Below, piece after piece: positions 1-7,512 of a stretch of 10,925 bases of DNA (positions within the stretch are counted from its first letter, which is position 1; every line of letters begins with the position of its first letter). The stretch comes from Amoebophrya sp. AT5.2. Its lineage: Eukaryota > Sar > Dinophyceae > Syndiniales > Amoebophryaceae. The position numbers were made by a program, and so were the translations under genes. The stretch spans positions 1-10,925 of the forward strand of contig RXOD01006216.1 of assembly GCA_005223375.1 (NCBI GenBank), written 5' to 3'. Under the pieces are notes generated by a model, which was not told the origin of the DNA, ran no database searches, and saw only the letters and a program-made list of their open reading frames with translations.

Positions 1-643
1 TTTTGCACGTCGCGCAGTATGTGCCTGGCGCTTCCGACTCTGTGCCCCAGAAGCATGCGCCTCCGCACAAATCCCATCTGTTCGGAAGCGACGTCTCCCG
101 CCTCCACTGCGGGCGCGGCTCGTGCGTAGCAATAGCTCTACGCCAGCAGTTCGCGGCTAGCCCAGCTAAGTGGTGCCCACCGACGCACCGCTTCAGCACG
201 TGAGCTATAGCAGCCGCGTAGTCGGCCCCACCTTAGGCCCGCCGCGCTTGTACTTTCCGCAATGATCTAGAGACAGAGTCTGTACGCCTACGCACTTGAT
301 TCCTCTTCTCGTTTTTTTTGCGTCGATACCGACGACAGACCTGCCGCGGTTTGAAAGTTCAGAATTTCCGAAATTGGTTCGAATTCGTTTAGCATTCATT
401 TGCGTACCGCTTGCTTTCAGGTTAATGTTCCTGCGGGATCGATCGTGTTGGAGAAATGGGAAGTGGAGCATGACCCCGACTCCAAACGCGTCTGCTGCCT
501 GGCACCTTTTATGAATGTTACTCTCAACTCCGGCCGGTTGGCTGTGGCAATGGCATGACTGATCATGTATGATAGATTGCATTCTTGTGATTGAGTCTCA
601 TTTATTGTCACTCTGGTACGTCGTGCCAGCAGATACAAATTAG
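1..643. other. Left-edge region without an assignable gene
   Basis: No recognisable gene. Positions 1-230 are open in more than one frame. A minus-strand reading over about 229-1 has a Cys-rich C-terminal part (C-x3-C, then C-x2-C) and a plus-strand reading over 3-203 is also open. Both have GC-rich third positions, so composition does not decide between them, and either may be an exon of a gene running off the window. From about 205 to 582 the minus strand is open for 125 codons from an ATG, but I see no domain and the composition is AT-richer than the sure genes. The 3' UTR of the 1507-644 gene probably occupies the right end. Confidence 0.4.
601..606 (-). promoter_or_regulatory. AATAAA polyadenylation-like signal of the 1507-644 gene
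   Basis: The plus strand reads tttatt here, giving AATAAA on the minus strand about 38 bases past the TGA-side end of the 287-codon frame at 644. The position fits a cleavage/polyadenylation signal and supports ending that gene at 644. Whether this organism uses AATAAA is not known from the window. Confidence 0.35.
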
Positions 644-1507
644 CTACATTCCTGGCACCACCGCCGTGGTCATCATTCCCTGCAGATCTCCGCCACTCTT
701 CGAAGGAGCTGTTTGCCACCTCCCCGCTTTTGGTTTTGTATTTGTACCCGCCCTGCTTCCCACGTAGCTCACCGCAGCGCTGAAGAAACGTTTCGCCTGG
801 TAATGCCGGGCTTCCTTTTTCGCAGCTTTCTCGACCCGCCGGTCCCGCAACCACTTCGCGGACGCTTCCACCGCGAGAGCACGATGATGCTCCGCGACGG
901 TTTTCGTCGCGGCACGCGGCGTTGATGAATCCGGGGCGACGCCAGGAGCAGCAGGAGCAGACTCCTCCAAGTCTGGTTCGGCGGCCTGAGCAGGAGGGTC
1001 TGCTCCTCGTGCGTGCGTCGTTGAAGAAGGCGGGCGACTCGTGCTCCCTGCGAATACGAATCCTGCTCCAGGTAGCAGATGCTGCCATTGCTCGACCGTG
1101 AAGGAGCACGGCTTCTCTTCGTCCGTGGTGCTGGCGGTGATGCTCCCCTGCTGCTCAACACGACCGTCGTCCTCGTCCTCCTTAACGGCACCGACGACCT
1201 CACCCTTCTCGGCCTCGAGGATCTCGCTCGGCTCTCCGAGCCGCAACACAAACGAGATTGCTTGCGCGATTGTAAAAGGCTCTTCCTCCTGGCCTTTGTG
1301 GATCGCCGCTCTGCCTTCATTCGGGGGCGGCGCGTCTGCCTTATTCGCAAAGAAGGACTCAACGAGCACGTCCGCAATCGCGTGGTGCACCAGAGCGTCG
1401 GAGAGACCACGCTCATTTTCCTGTTCCGTGATGGAGTTGCTCGCGTAATCGTGATCGTCGCCGAGACGCGTGAACGTGCTCGCTGGGACTGAGTTTTCCG
1501 ATTGCAT
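644..1507 (-). CDS. Hypothetical protein, 287 aa, single exon
   Basis: I do not recognise this protein. The frame opens with an ATG at 1507 and runs 287 codons. Codons in the first half end predominantly in G or C, as in the recognised genes of the window, while the overlapping plus-strand frames give Ser/Pro/Leu-rich translations typical of shadows. The N-terminal third is mixed and acidic, with two amphipathic stretches (around FTIAQAISFVLRLG and FTVEQWQHLLPG). The middle is Ala/Pro/Ser-rich and probably disordered. A basic Arg/Lys helix (KWLRDRRVEKAAKKEARHYQ) follows. There is no signal peptide or membrane segment. A donor-like CGGTGAGC inside the C-terminal part could remove the last 40 or so residues, so the C-terminus is less secure than the start. 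An AATAAA lies just past the stop. Function unknown. Confidence 0.55.
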   Translation of the reverse strand: MQSENSVPASTFTRLGDDHDYASNSITEQENERGLSDALVHHAIADVLVESFFANKADAPPPNEGRAAIHKGQEEEPFTIAQAISFVLRLGEPSEILEAEKGEVVGAVKEDEDDGRVEQQGSITASTTDEEKPCSFTVEQWQHLLPGAGFVFAGSTSRPPSSTTHARGADPPAQAAEPDLEESAPAAPGVAPDSSTPRAATKTVAEHHRALAVEASAKWLRDRRVEKAAKKEARHYQAKRFFSAAVSYVGSRAGTNTKPKAGRWQTAPSKSGGDLQGMMTTAVVPGM

Positions 1508-2058
1508 TATTCTCCGCTGCGACGTAGCTACACTTTTTCTTTTGCTTCACTGTGACTGTCTATAAAAGTCTACTCCATGGCCGGGCAGTACATACTGCGG
1601 GTGGAGGTGGTGGTCGTGGTGATATTCGTGATAGATTCTATGAATGTGGCTAACAAGCAGTACTAGCACCCTTTTTCTTTAATCAAAAAAACAAAAAGAT
1701 ACTGCGTCTGCAGGCGTCGCGACGCACGACATTTACACGAATTCTATTCCCATGCTTCCCATTTCACTCGATTTGTTAGTTATGTTCGCCCGCCAGCAGA
1801 AAGCAAAACACCCGTCCAAAAACTTGTCGCGCCGGGTTTCGGCGAAGCCTATGTTGTAAGTACATCTTGTAGTGGCTTCAGTTACAGCGTCTCACGAATG
1901 CCGTTCTTGATGCAAAAACCGACGCAGCCACATTTCGCGGTAGGCACCGATGCGCCTGTAGGCATCAACACAGCTGTGCGTTCGCGCAAATCCAATTTTG
2001 TTCAAGTTCGTTGCACATGCACGTGCGCTATAGTCTTGAGCTAGTGAAGTCATCACAT
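1508..2058. other. Intergenic region between the GNL3-like gene and the 1507-644 gene
   Basis: This holds the 3' flank of the GNL3-like gene and the 5' flank of the next minus-strand gene. No coding frame of useful length. A TATAAAAG sequence lies on the plus strand at 1561-1568, nine bases before a CCATGGCC start context that opens a 29-codon hydrophobic frame (1577-1666, +). I cannot tell whether that is more than chance. A run of A with few interruptions occurs near 1682-1700. Confidence 0.4.
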
Positions 2059-2063
2059 TTATT
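2058..2063 (-). promoter_or_regulatory. AATAAA overlapping the stop codon of the GNL3-like gene
   Basis: The minus strand reads GAA TAA ATG TGA TGA from the last codon on. The AATAAA hexamer therefore spans the stop codon itself, and two further in-frame TGA stops follow. If it works as a polyadenylation signal the 3' UTR would be only a few tens of bases. Confidence 0.3.
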
Positions 2064-4358
2064 CCTCCTCCATCTCTTCATCGTCTTCATCGCTGACCTC
2101 TTCTTCGTCGCTGCCAAATTCCTCTTCGTCACTGTCGAATTCTTCTTCTTCTTCTGATTGACCCTCCATATCGTCGTCCGACTCCCCAGCTTCGCTCATA
2201 CTGGTTGATGCGGACGAGAACGGTTCTGGCCCTCCCACAAGGAGGCTGATGCCGTCCTTTGCCAGCGGATTTTTCATTTCGAAGTACTCCTGCTTCCCTA
2301 GATTTCTTGCTTGCGCGTGGAGCACCTGGTGAAATAAGTTTTATTTCGCTCTTCGTGGTATTTTCGTTGCCGTATATGATCATGGATGCTCTCTGTCCGT
2401 TCAAGAACTCCGTTCAGACTCAGTGGTGAGGACAAGGACTTCGCCAAGACTCCACGAAACTAACAACTGGAGTGCAAGTCCGCTAGCTTTAGAAGATGAT
2501 AAAGATAAGTACCTTCCTCAGGTCCACTGCCCCCGCGCTTGGTCCCTCCAACTTACTCGCTGTTTCCATCGCCTGCGCTACTTCATCTACCAGCCCCGTT
2601 GTTGGTGTGGTCTGGCCCCAGTTCTTCACTGCATTGATTTCTGTTGCGTTATCAGCGTATATCCTCTTCAAGTTGTCTTGTACTATGTTCTTTTGGTGCG
2701 CCTCCGCCTCCACGTTGCTCGCTGTCTCCGAGCTCTGCTGGCTCTGCGCCGCAGGTGCTGGCACTTGTGTGTAGTAAAACATGCCGCTCAACCGCTTCAG
2801 GATCCACCGTGCGGCGTCAAGCACGCCCGGGAGGTTGTTGTCTCGCTGGATCTTCTCGAGAAGGGATTTAGCGTCCTGAAGATGTGCATCGATTTCGATC
2901 GGAGGAACAATTAAATTTAAAAGCGCTGCGAAAATAAAATGCTTCTTATGCTGCCAAAATGACTTCAATTGCATGATGATGATGGATCCTTCCTGCTTGT
3001 GCAAAAGATGGAGAACTACAGTGAAAGTATGAAAGAAAGTACGTCGAACTCCGGGAGCATGAGTTTGAGTTGCAGCTCTTTTTTCGTGACGCACCTCTCC
3101 AACAATCGCTTGAGCACGAGCAGCGGATTCTTCGCTGCCTGCGGCTTCCGCGTGAATAGCAGGTCTACCCCCATAACGGCATCATCCGTCGTGTTTCCGT
3201 CCAGTTCCGCTTCCTCCATGATGTTGGCTGCTGAAATTTTCACCTTTTTGTTCAGATTCATTTGTGGACTCTTCAGGTACGCGACCACCGTGTGCTTCCC
3301 CGTTCCTGGGTAACCGACCACAGCGATGTTCCGCGACGCGGAATATCCCTGTGACAGCACCGCCGCCAGCTGCTTGAAGCCAACTGGTCTGCTCGCCTTC
3401 AAACTGTTCAGCCGAGATGCTGCGGAGGAGGAGGAAGTTGAAGAAGCTTTCGCCCCCACGTCCCGTACGATCTTCTTGGTTTCGCCCGCGGACGCTTTCT
3501 TCATCACACAGACAACCGGCATCTGCGGAACGGTGTCGCGCAGGTAGGCGAGCCATTTCTCAAGGTTTTCCTTCGGCACGAGGTCGCCTTTCGTTACCAC
3601 CATGATCTTATTCCGCTTGCTCCCGTCCTTCTCGAGCGAGACACAGCGGGTTGCGAACGGGTCCCGGGCGTCGACCACCTCGATCACAAGGTCGGCATTC
3701 TGCAGCGTGCTTTCGAGACCGTGCACGGGGCGGGCGGGAGCCTTCAAAGCCTCCTTGCGCTTCTTACTCTGAAGCTCCTGTTTTCATATTTCAAATTCAA
3801 TCACAATCAATAAATTACTACAACTATCTTCCATCCTTGCTTGCTCGTGAGAAAACGGCGCAGCACCACCAGACTCTAAAATAAACGCAACACGTACACG
3901 TAAACGTTGTATATTATCGACACCACGTACGTCTACGAGCAATTTTACCTTTCGCTTCTGTTGATTCAGCTCCTTGTGCTTTTCCCGTTCTGCCTCCCTC
4001 CCCTCCTGTCTCTCCTTCAGGAACTGCAGCTCCTGCTCCTTAAACGGCCACAGCCCCGGTACCGCGATTTTCTCCTTCTTGCGCTTAATCTGTCGTGTAG
4101 TTGACGAGAAGTTGGTTCTTGCATTTGGATTTGTGTACCACACAGTATCATGCTCAACATTCCGCGGCCATGGCCATAGAAACCGCAATAATAATGCGAT
4201 GACACGAAAAAATAATAGAATACCTGCACTCCCGCCTTGATGGCCTTGCGGGCCTCCTTCCGGAGCTTGCGCTTCTTCTCGGCGGCCTTCTTCGTGATTT
4301 TGTGCTGCGTAGACAGCGACTTCCGCTTGGAAGTGTTCTTCTTTCCGCGGCACTTCAT
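2059..4358 (-). CDS. Nucleostemin/GNL3-family nucleolar GTPase-like protein, five exons, 571 aa
   Basis: Joined exons: 4358-4224, 4089-3949, 3777-3043, 2950-2513 and 2325-2059. All four introns are phase 0. Residues 1-90 match the Grn1 domain of GNL3/GNL3L/Nug1: a Lys/Arg-rich start (KLRKEARKAIKAG) and then VPGLWPFKEQEL. From about 117 comes the circularly permuted GTPase domain: G5-side DARDP 128-132, G4 at 154-157 followed by LVPKENLEKWLAYL, and P-loop-like GYPGTGKH 247-254. A Ser-rich insert (204-213) sits between G4 and G1. Residues 378-403 resemble the conserved region ending in YYTxPP. The C-terminus (529-571) is strongly acidic with two SDEEE repeats (548-552, 555-559). Family members act in the nucleolus in 60S subunit maturation. 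Oddities: G4 is TKGD instead of NKxD, the P-loop Ser/Thr is His254, and no clear G2 or DxPG-type G3 is seen. Family assignment is firm; GTPase activity is doubtful. Exon 4 could alternatively start six bases later. Confidence 0.88.
2326..2512 (-). other. GNL3-like intron 4 (187 bp)
   Basis: Donor AAG|GTACTTATC, acceptor TTTCACCAG|GTG, phase 0. The frame before it runs into a stop after a few codons, so the intron is needed to reach the acidic tail. A second in-frame acceptor (AAGCAG|GAGTAC) lies 33 bases further on and would shorten exon 5 by 11 residues. Confidence 0.75.
2951..3042 (-). other. GNL3-like intron 3 (92 bp)
   Basis: Donor TTCGAC|GTACTTTC, acceptor TTTTGGCAG|CATAAG, phase 0. Splicing joins LPEFD to the hydrophobic helix KHFIFAALLNL, restoring the family pattern (VPGYRNSLEFFTVL-like region). 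AAG six bases downstream is an alternative in-frame acceptor. A stronger-looking ATTTTATTTTCGCAG further on would put the reading out of frame. Confidence 0.7.
3778..3948 (-). other. GNL3-like intron 2 (171 bp)
   Basis: Donor CGAAAG|GTAAAATTG, acceptor GAAAACAG|GAGCTT, phase 0. An in-frame TGA just before the acceptor shows that the sequence must be spliced. There is no clear polypyrimidine tract: the last 30 bases are mostly A, T and G. Confidence 0.75.
4090..4223 (-). other. GNL3-like intron 1 (134 bp)
   Basis: Donor GTGCAG|GTATTC, acceptor ACACGACAG|ATTAAG, phase 0. It separates the basic Grn1 start (45 codons) from the VPGLWPFKEQEL exon, in a different frame. Confidence 0.8.
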
Positions 4359-6072
4359 GCTGGGCGAGGGGGCTTTCCGTATATAGTTGCGTGTACAATA
4401 GTATCTTTTACTACAGAACTTGTACTTGTAGCGTAGGAGGATCTAGATGTAGATTGATTATAAAAATCGTGGTGCAGATAATAATTTTTCAACTTGAAGT
4501 CGAATGCTTCATCCCGTGAAGAATCAATCTAGCACGCTCACGTCCTGATATTTCCTTGTAAGGGTCCACGGTATTCAACCAAGAATGTTGGAATCGCGCT
4601 GCTGAGCCAGCCGTCGCACGCTTGTTGATTGATACTAGTCAAGCTCGTAAGCTCGAGACGACCCGTGTAAGCAAAAGCATCAATGAATATTTTTAGTTAC
4701 ACCGCGCAGATCTTCTCGGGTGGCTAGAAATACGATTCATTCCGCAGATCGATGGATTTCGTGCTTTCGGGATCCTGATTTTCACGAAGTAGTACTTGTT
4801 TCGGGATCTTCGCACGGTGGGGATCGTGATGAAGCTTCAGTTGCAAAATAAATAGACCATGCGCGGCATCCATGCCTGATAGATTAGTGACCGTCACGTC
4901 ATGTTTTGCCCGCAGAGGGCACGACCAACTAGTACATCTACATTGTTTTCATTATTACTTTTACTTGCATTGATGCGCTATATTGGATTCCAACAAGGAA
5001 CGCTGAGGCACTACGCTTGCGAAGTGCTGGTGATGCTGGGGCCGGCAACAGCACAAATTCTTGATTCTTACATCTGATTTTCATAGAGGCCAATGACCTT
5101 GACCACCCTGGGGACGGTGTCCAACAGCACCGCGCGTAGCATTCATCATACCTGTGTAGGTAGGCGTAGGTCGGCGTCGTCATACGTACGTACTTCTTTG
5201 CTTGAACTCAAGGAAGTCAAGTGATCGCTAACCGGGAGCAGCGGATAATATCTTCATGTTCCTCGTCAGCAGTGGTTGCAAGCAATACATTCATAATAGA
5301 CACTGAACAGCAGAAAGGAGAAGGAGCCGCAGCCGGAGCCGCCTTACCGCGCTATTGAATAAATCAACCACGTACAACATAATTTATTATTTCACGTCGT
5401 CACACGTGTCGTAGTCGCTGCGTGAGGCCATTGCATTCAGTTTCAGACAGTGAGTCGAAAACGCTTACAGTTTACACTTATTTTTTTATATATACGTACT
5501 TCTATTGCGGATCGATCCGATTCCGCCGGGACCGACTAGAGCTGCAGCAGGTATGTGTACAAATCAATGAATCTAAAGGTGGAAGACAGTCTGTCACGAT
5601 AGCAAAGAAATCAGTTGTCGCGGGCTGTGAAGATGGGAAATCTCGTGTCGTACAATTCGTTGTTTTAGGTGCATTTCTTTAGTACACGGCAGCAGCGTTC
5701 GCCCAACCAGAGGCATGCTGTTCCAGGTAGCATGTAAGGATGATCCGCATCTCTCTCGTCCTACCTTGAATGATCCATGATTACCAGTACTTAGCTACCT
5801 TACCGTAGTTCTTAGCTGGTAATGGTATCCCAAAAAAAGCCGGCCCGTCCCAGCGAGCTCCTGCGATCCGGAGCTACAATATTTTAGAAACGGAACTGCG
5901 ATCTTCAATTCGTGCGAGTCCACATGATAGCAGCAGGCGCGGCTCGATCTCGATCCTGGGCCAGCGGCCATGAAAGAAAAAAAACCCTCGCTCAGCGTCA
6001 CCTCACCCCCTATTGTTTGCGATCCGAAGCTATGTGTAAGTCTACGACCGAGTCGTGGACCAAACGCCTTCC
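4359..6072. other. Long region between the E2 and GNL3-like genes
   Basis: No recognised gene in 1.7 kb. Minus-strand pieces look exon-like but cannot be joined. One runs 5142-5068 (24 codons from ATG, GC-rich third positions, Val/Leu-rich, with a GTAAGA donor-like site overlapping its stop). Another is an open stretch of about 58 codons ending at 4724, containing KIPKQVLLRENQDPESTKSI. Both contain the bases TGAAAATCAG. An 81-codon ATG frame over 5183-4938 overlaps the first piece in another frame. A TATATA element lies about 25-30 bases upstream of the GNL3-like ATG. The first half of the region probably includes the E2 3' UTR, but no AATAAA is seen close after 6073 on the minus strand. Confidence 0.4.
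5508..5519. repeat. 12-bp perfect palindrome
   Basis: CGGATCGATCCG is its own reverse complement. It sits between a T-rich/TATATA stretch (5481-5493) and a GC-rich segment. It could be a protein-binding site, but nothing nearby shows what it serves. Confidence 0.3.
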
Positions 6073-7512
6073 TCAGTCACCGCTACTAGGAACCTCGATT
6101 ACCTCTTTGCTGCTCGTTCCCCGTTTGGACACCGCTCCTCCTGGCGCGCCTGCTCGCGCTCCGCCACCATTCGACTTTCTTCTTTTCGCGGATGTTCCAG
6201 AGGCGTTCCCCTCCGGTGATGTTCCCGACCGCTTCCGCGCATCCTCTCCTCTACCACCGGGCGATGTTTTGGGTCCTCCGGGCGCAGTGGACGACGACGC
6301 TGTCACTGCTGCACCGCTACCACCGAAAAAGCGCCCGAGAATGCTCCCTCCGGATGAACCGATTGGAGCGACGCCTGTATCATGCCCCGGTGGCTGTCGC
6401 TGGGCCGTGATCCTGCTGAGAAGGCTGCCACCAAAACTGCTCGGTGCGCTGGAACTGCTGACGCCGGATGGCTGCGGCGCTTGCGCTTCTCCGGCTCCGC
6501 TTGTAGTCTTGGCGGGCTTGAGGTTAAGCTTCTCGAGCGCCTTTTCGTCGGGCTTCTCGCTGTGCAACCCCTGTCGCTTGTGCTTAGGCAAGCACTGCCC
6601 AAACTTGTTTACGGTCTCCTTCACCTTCTGCTCGTAGCCCTGAAGAAGGTTTCATTTCTTTGTACTTCGTTTCTTTTCTAGGCCGAAAACCCGTTTCGCT
6701 TTCGTCATAAAATCTATGCGTTTGAGTAGAAAAAAATCAGAAACAAATCAAGCCAATTACGTGAAAAATACGAATACCTTTTTGTCCTTTTTGAACTGCC
6801 TCGCAGATTCCCCATTCATCGGCGAGTCTGGATTCGGGTCCGAGAGAAGGCTCCGGATGCTCATGAAAACCGCGTGCAGAGTCATCGACGGTGACCAGGC
6901 CTCCTTCTTAATGATCTGTATATTCAATTTCAGATGCATCATGGAGGAAGAAGATGTATCGCTAGAGCGGCCATGTCCACGAGTACAAGGAAGATCGGAC
7001 TTCAAGTTCAACAAGGAAATGGTCAAAATTTAAAAAAAAAAATGAATCAGAATCGGTCGTGGAAGTACGTCGAGGCAAATGCTTCCCCCGGTGCCAACAT
7101 TCGGGTGGTAGATCCCCTTGTCGAAGTTTATCTTCACCGGATCGAAAGGGTAGTTGTCCGGAAACGACATCTTCAGCTTAAAGACACCCTTCTCCCACGG
7201 CGTGGCGACCGGACCTGATGAAGATATTTGAATTTGACGGGGCGGTCGTAAGTTAAAATCGATGACTGAGGAGCATCTTCTCTTCACAATCTATGTATGT
7301 ATCAGCACAAAACAAGCTCTCCCGCTGTCCAGATCGAGATCGACCGCGGCTCAGAAGGGTGAGTGTCAACGTCTACCTTGAATGTAGACGTGCCACTCTG
7401 GCTTGTCGAAGGTATCGGGTTCCACGTAGCAGCCATTTGTTTCCAGCGTCAACGGCTTCACCGTTAACATGTCCTTTTGAATCCGCTTCAGACTTTTCGC
7501 GGTTGGCGCCAT
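6073..7512 (-). CDS. Ubiquitin-conjugating enzyme E2 with long C-terminal tail, four exons, 328 aa
   Basis: Joined exons: 7512-7377, 7214-7069, 6915-6778 and 6639-6073. It receives ubiquitin or a ubiquitin-like modifier from an E1 on a cysteine and passes it on, usually with an E3. The UBC fold is complete: helix 1 SLKRIQKDML (7-16), WHVYIQGPVATPWEKGVFKL (40-59), FPDNYPFDPVKINF, the HPN motif at 82-84, catalytic Cys92 in GSICLD ten residues past the His, EAWSPSMTL, and DPNPDSPMN at 120-128. The last core helix GYEQKVKETVNKF starts exon 4. Residues 160-328 are a Gly/Ser/Ala/Pro-rich tail, making this a class II E2. The tail holds a basic cluster KRRK (292-295), two related GGS[LI]L[SG]R motifs (210 and 237) and VIEV (320-323) near the C-terminus. 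Ser125 sits where RAD6/UBE2A has its regulatory Ser120. The last helix and NGES region recall UBE2H, but the subfamily is not certain. Confidence 0.9.
6640..6777 (-). other. E2 intron 3 (138 bp)
   Basis: Donor AAAAAG|GTATTCGTA, acceptor CTTCTTCAG|GGCTAC, phase 0. It joins KKDKK to GYEQKVKETVNKF, completing the last helix of the E2 core. The intron contains in-frame stops. Confidence 0.85.
6916..7068 (-). other. E2 intron 2 (153 bp)
   Basis: Donor CTCGAC|GTACTTCC, acceptor AATATACAG|ATCATT, phase 0. It falls directly after the catalytic-site sequence SICLD and joins it to IIKKEAWSP. It contains a T10 run on the transcribed sense (about 7041-7032). Confidence 0.85.
7215..7376 (-). other. E2 intron 1 (162 bp)
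   Basis: Donor TTCAAG|GTAGAC, acceptor CTTCATCAG|GTCCGG. Phase 1: the glycine codon of IQGPV is split. This is the only intron of the seven that is not phase 0. Confidence 0.88.

Noticed and set aside
1041..1492. Two plus-strand open frames of about 135 codons
   Set aside because: They lie opposite the GC3-rich frame of the 1507-644 gene and give Ser/Leu/Arg-rich translations without domains; they are antisense shadows.
2971..2985. CATCATCATCATG-type run in GNL3-like intron 3 as a microsatellite
   Set aside because: Only four ATC units; too short to be notable.
4769..4830. Three GGGATC occurrences within 60 bases
   Set aside because: Spacing is uneven and the flanks differ; short repeated hexamers are expected by chance here.
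5912..6637. Plus-strand frame of 241 codons
   Set aside because: It is antisense to E2 exon 4; its Pro/Leu/Ala-rich content mirrors the Gly/Ser/Ala codons of the E2 tail, which is tied to a recognised core by a good splice junction.
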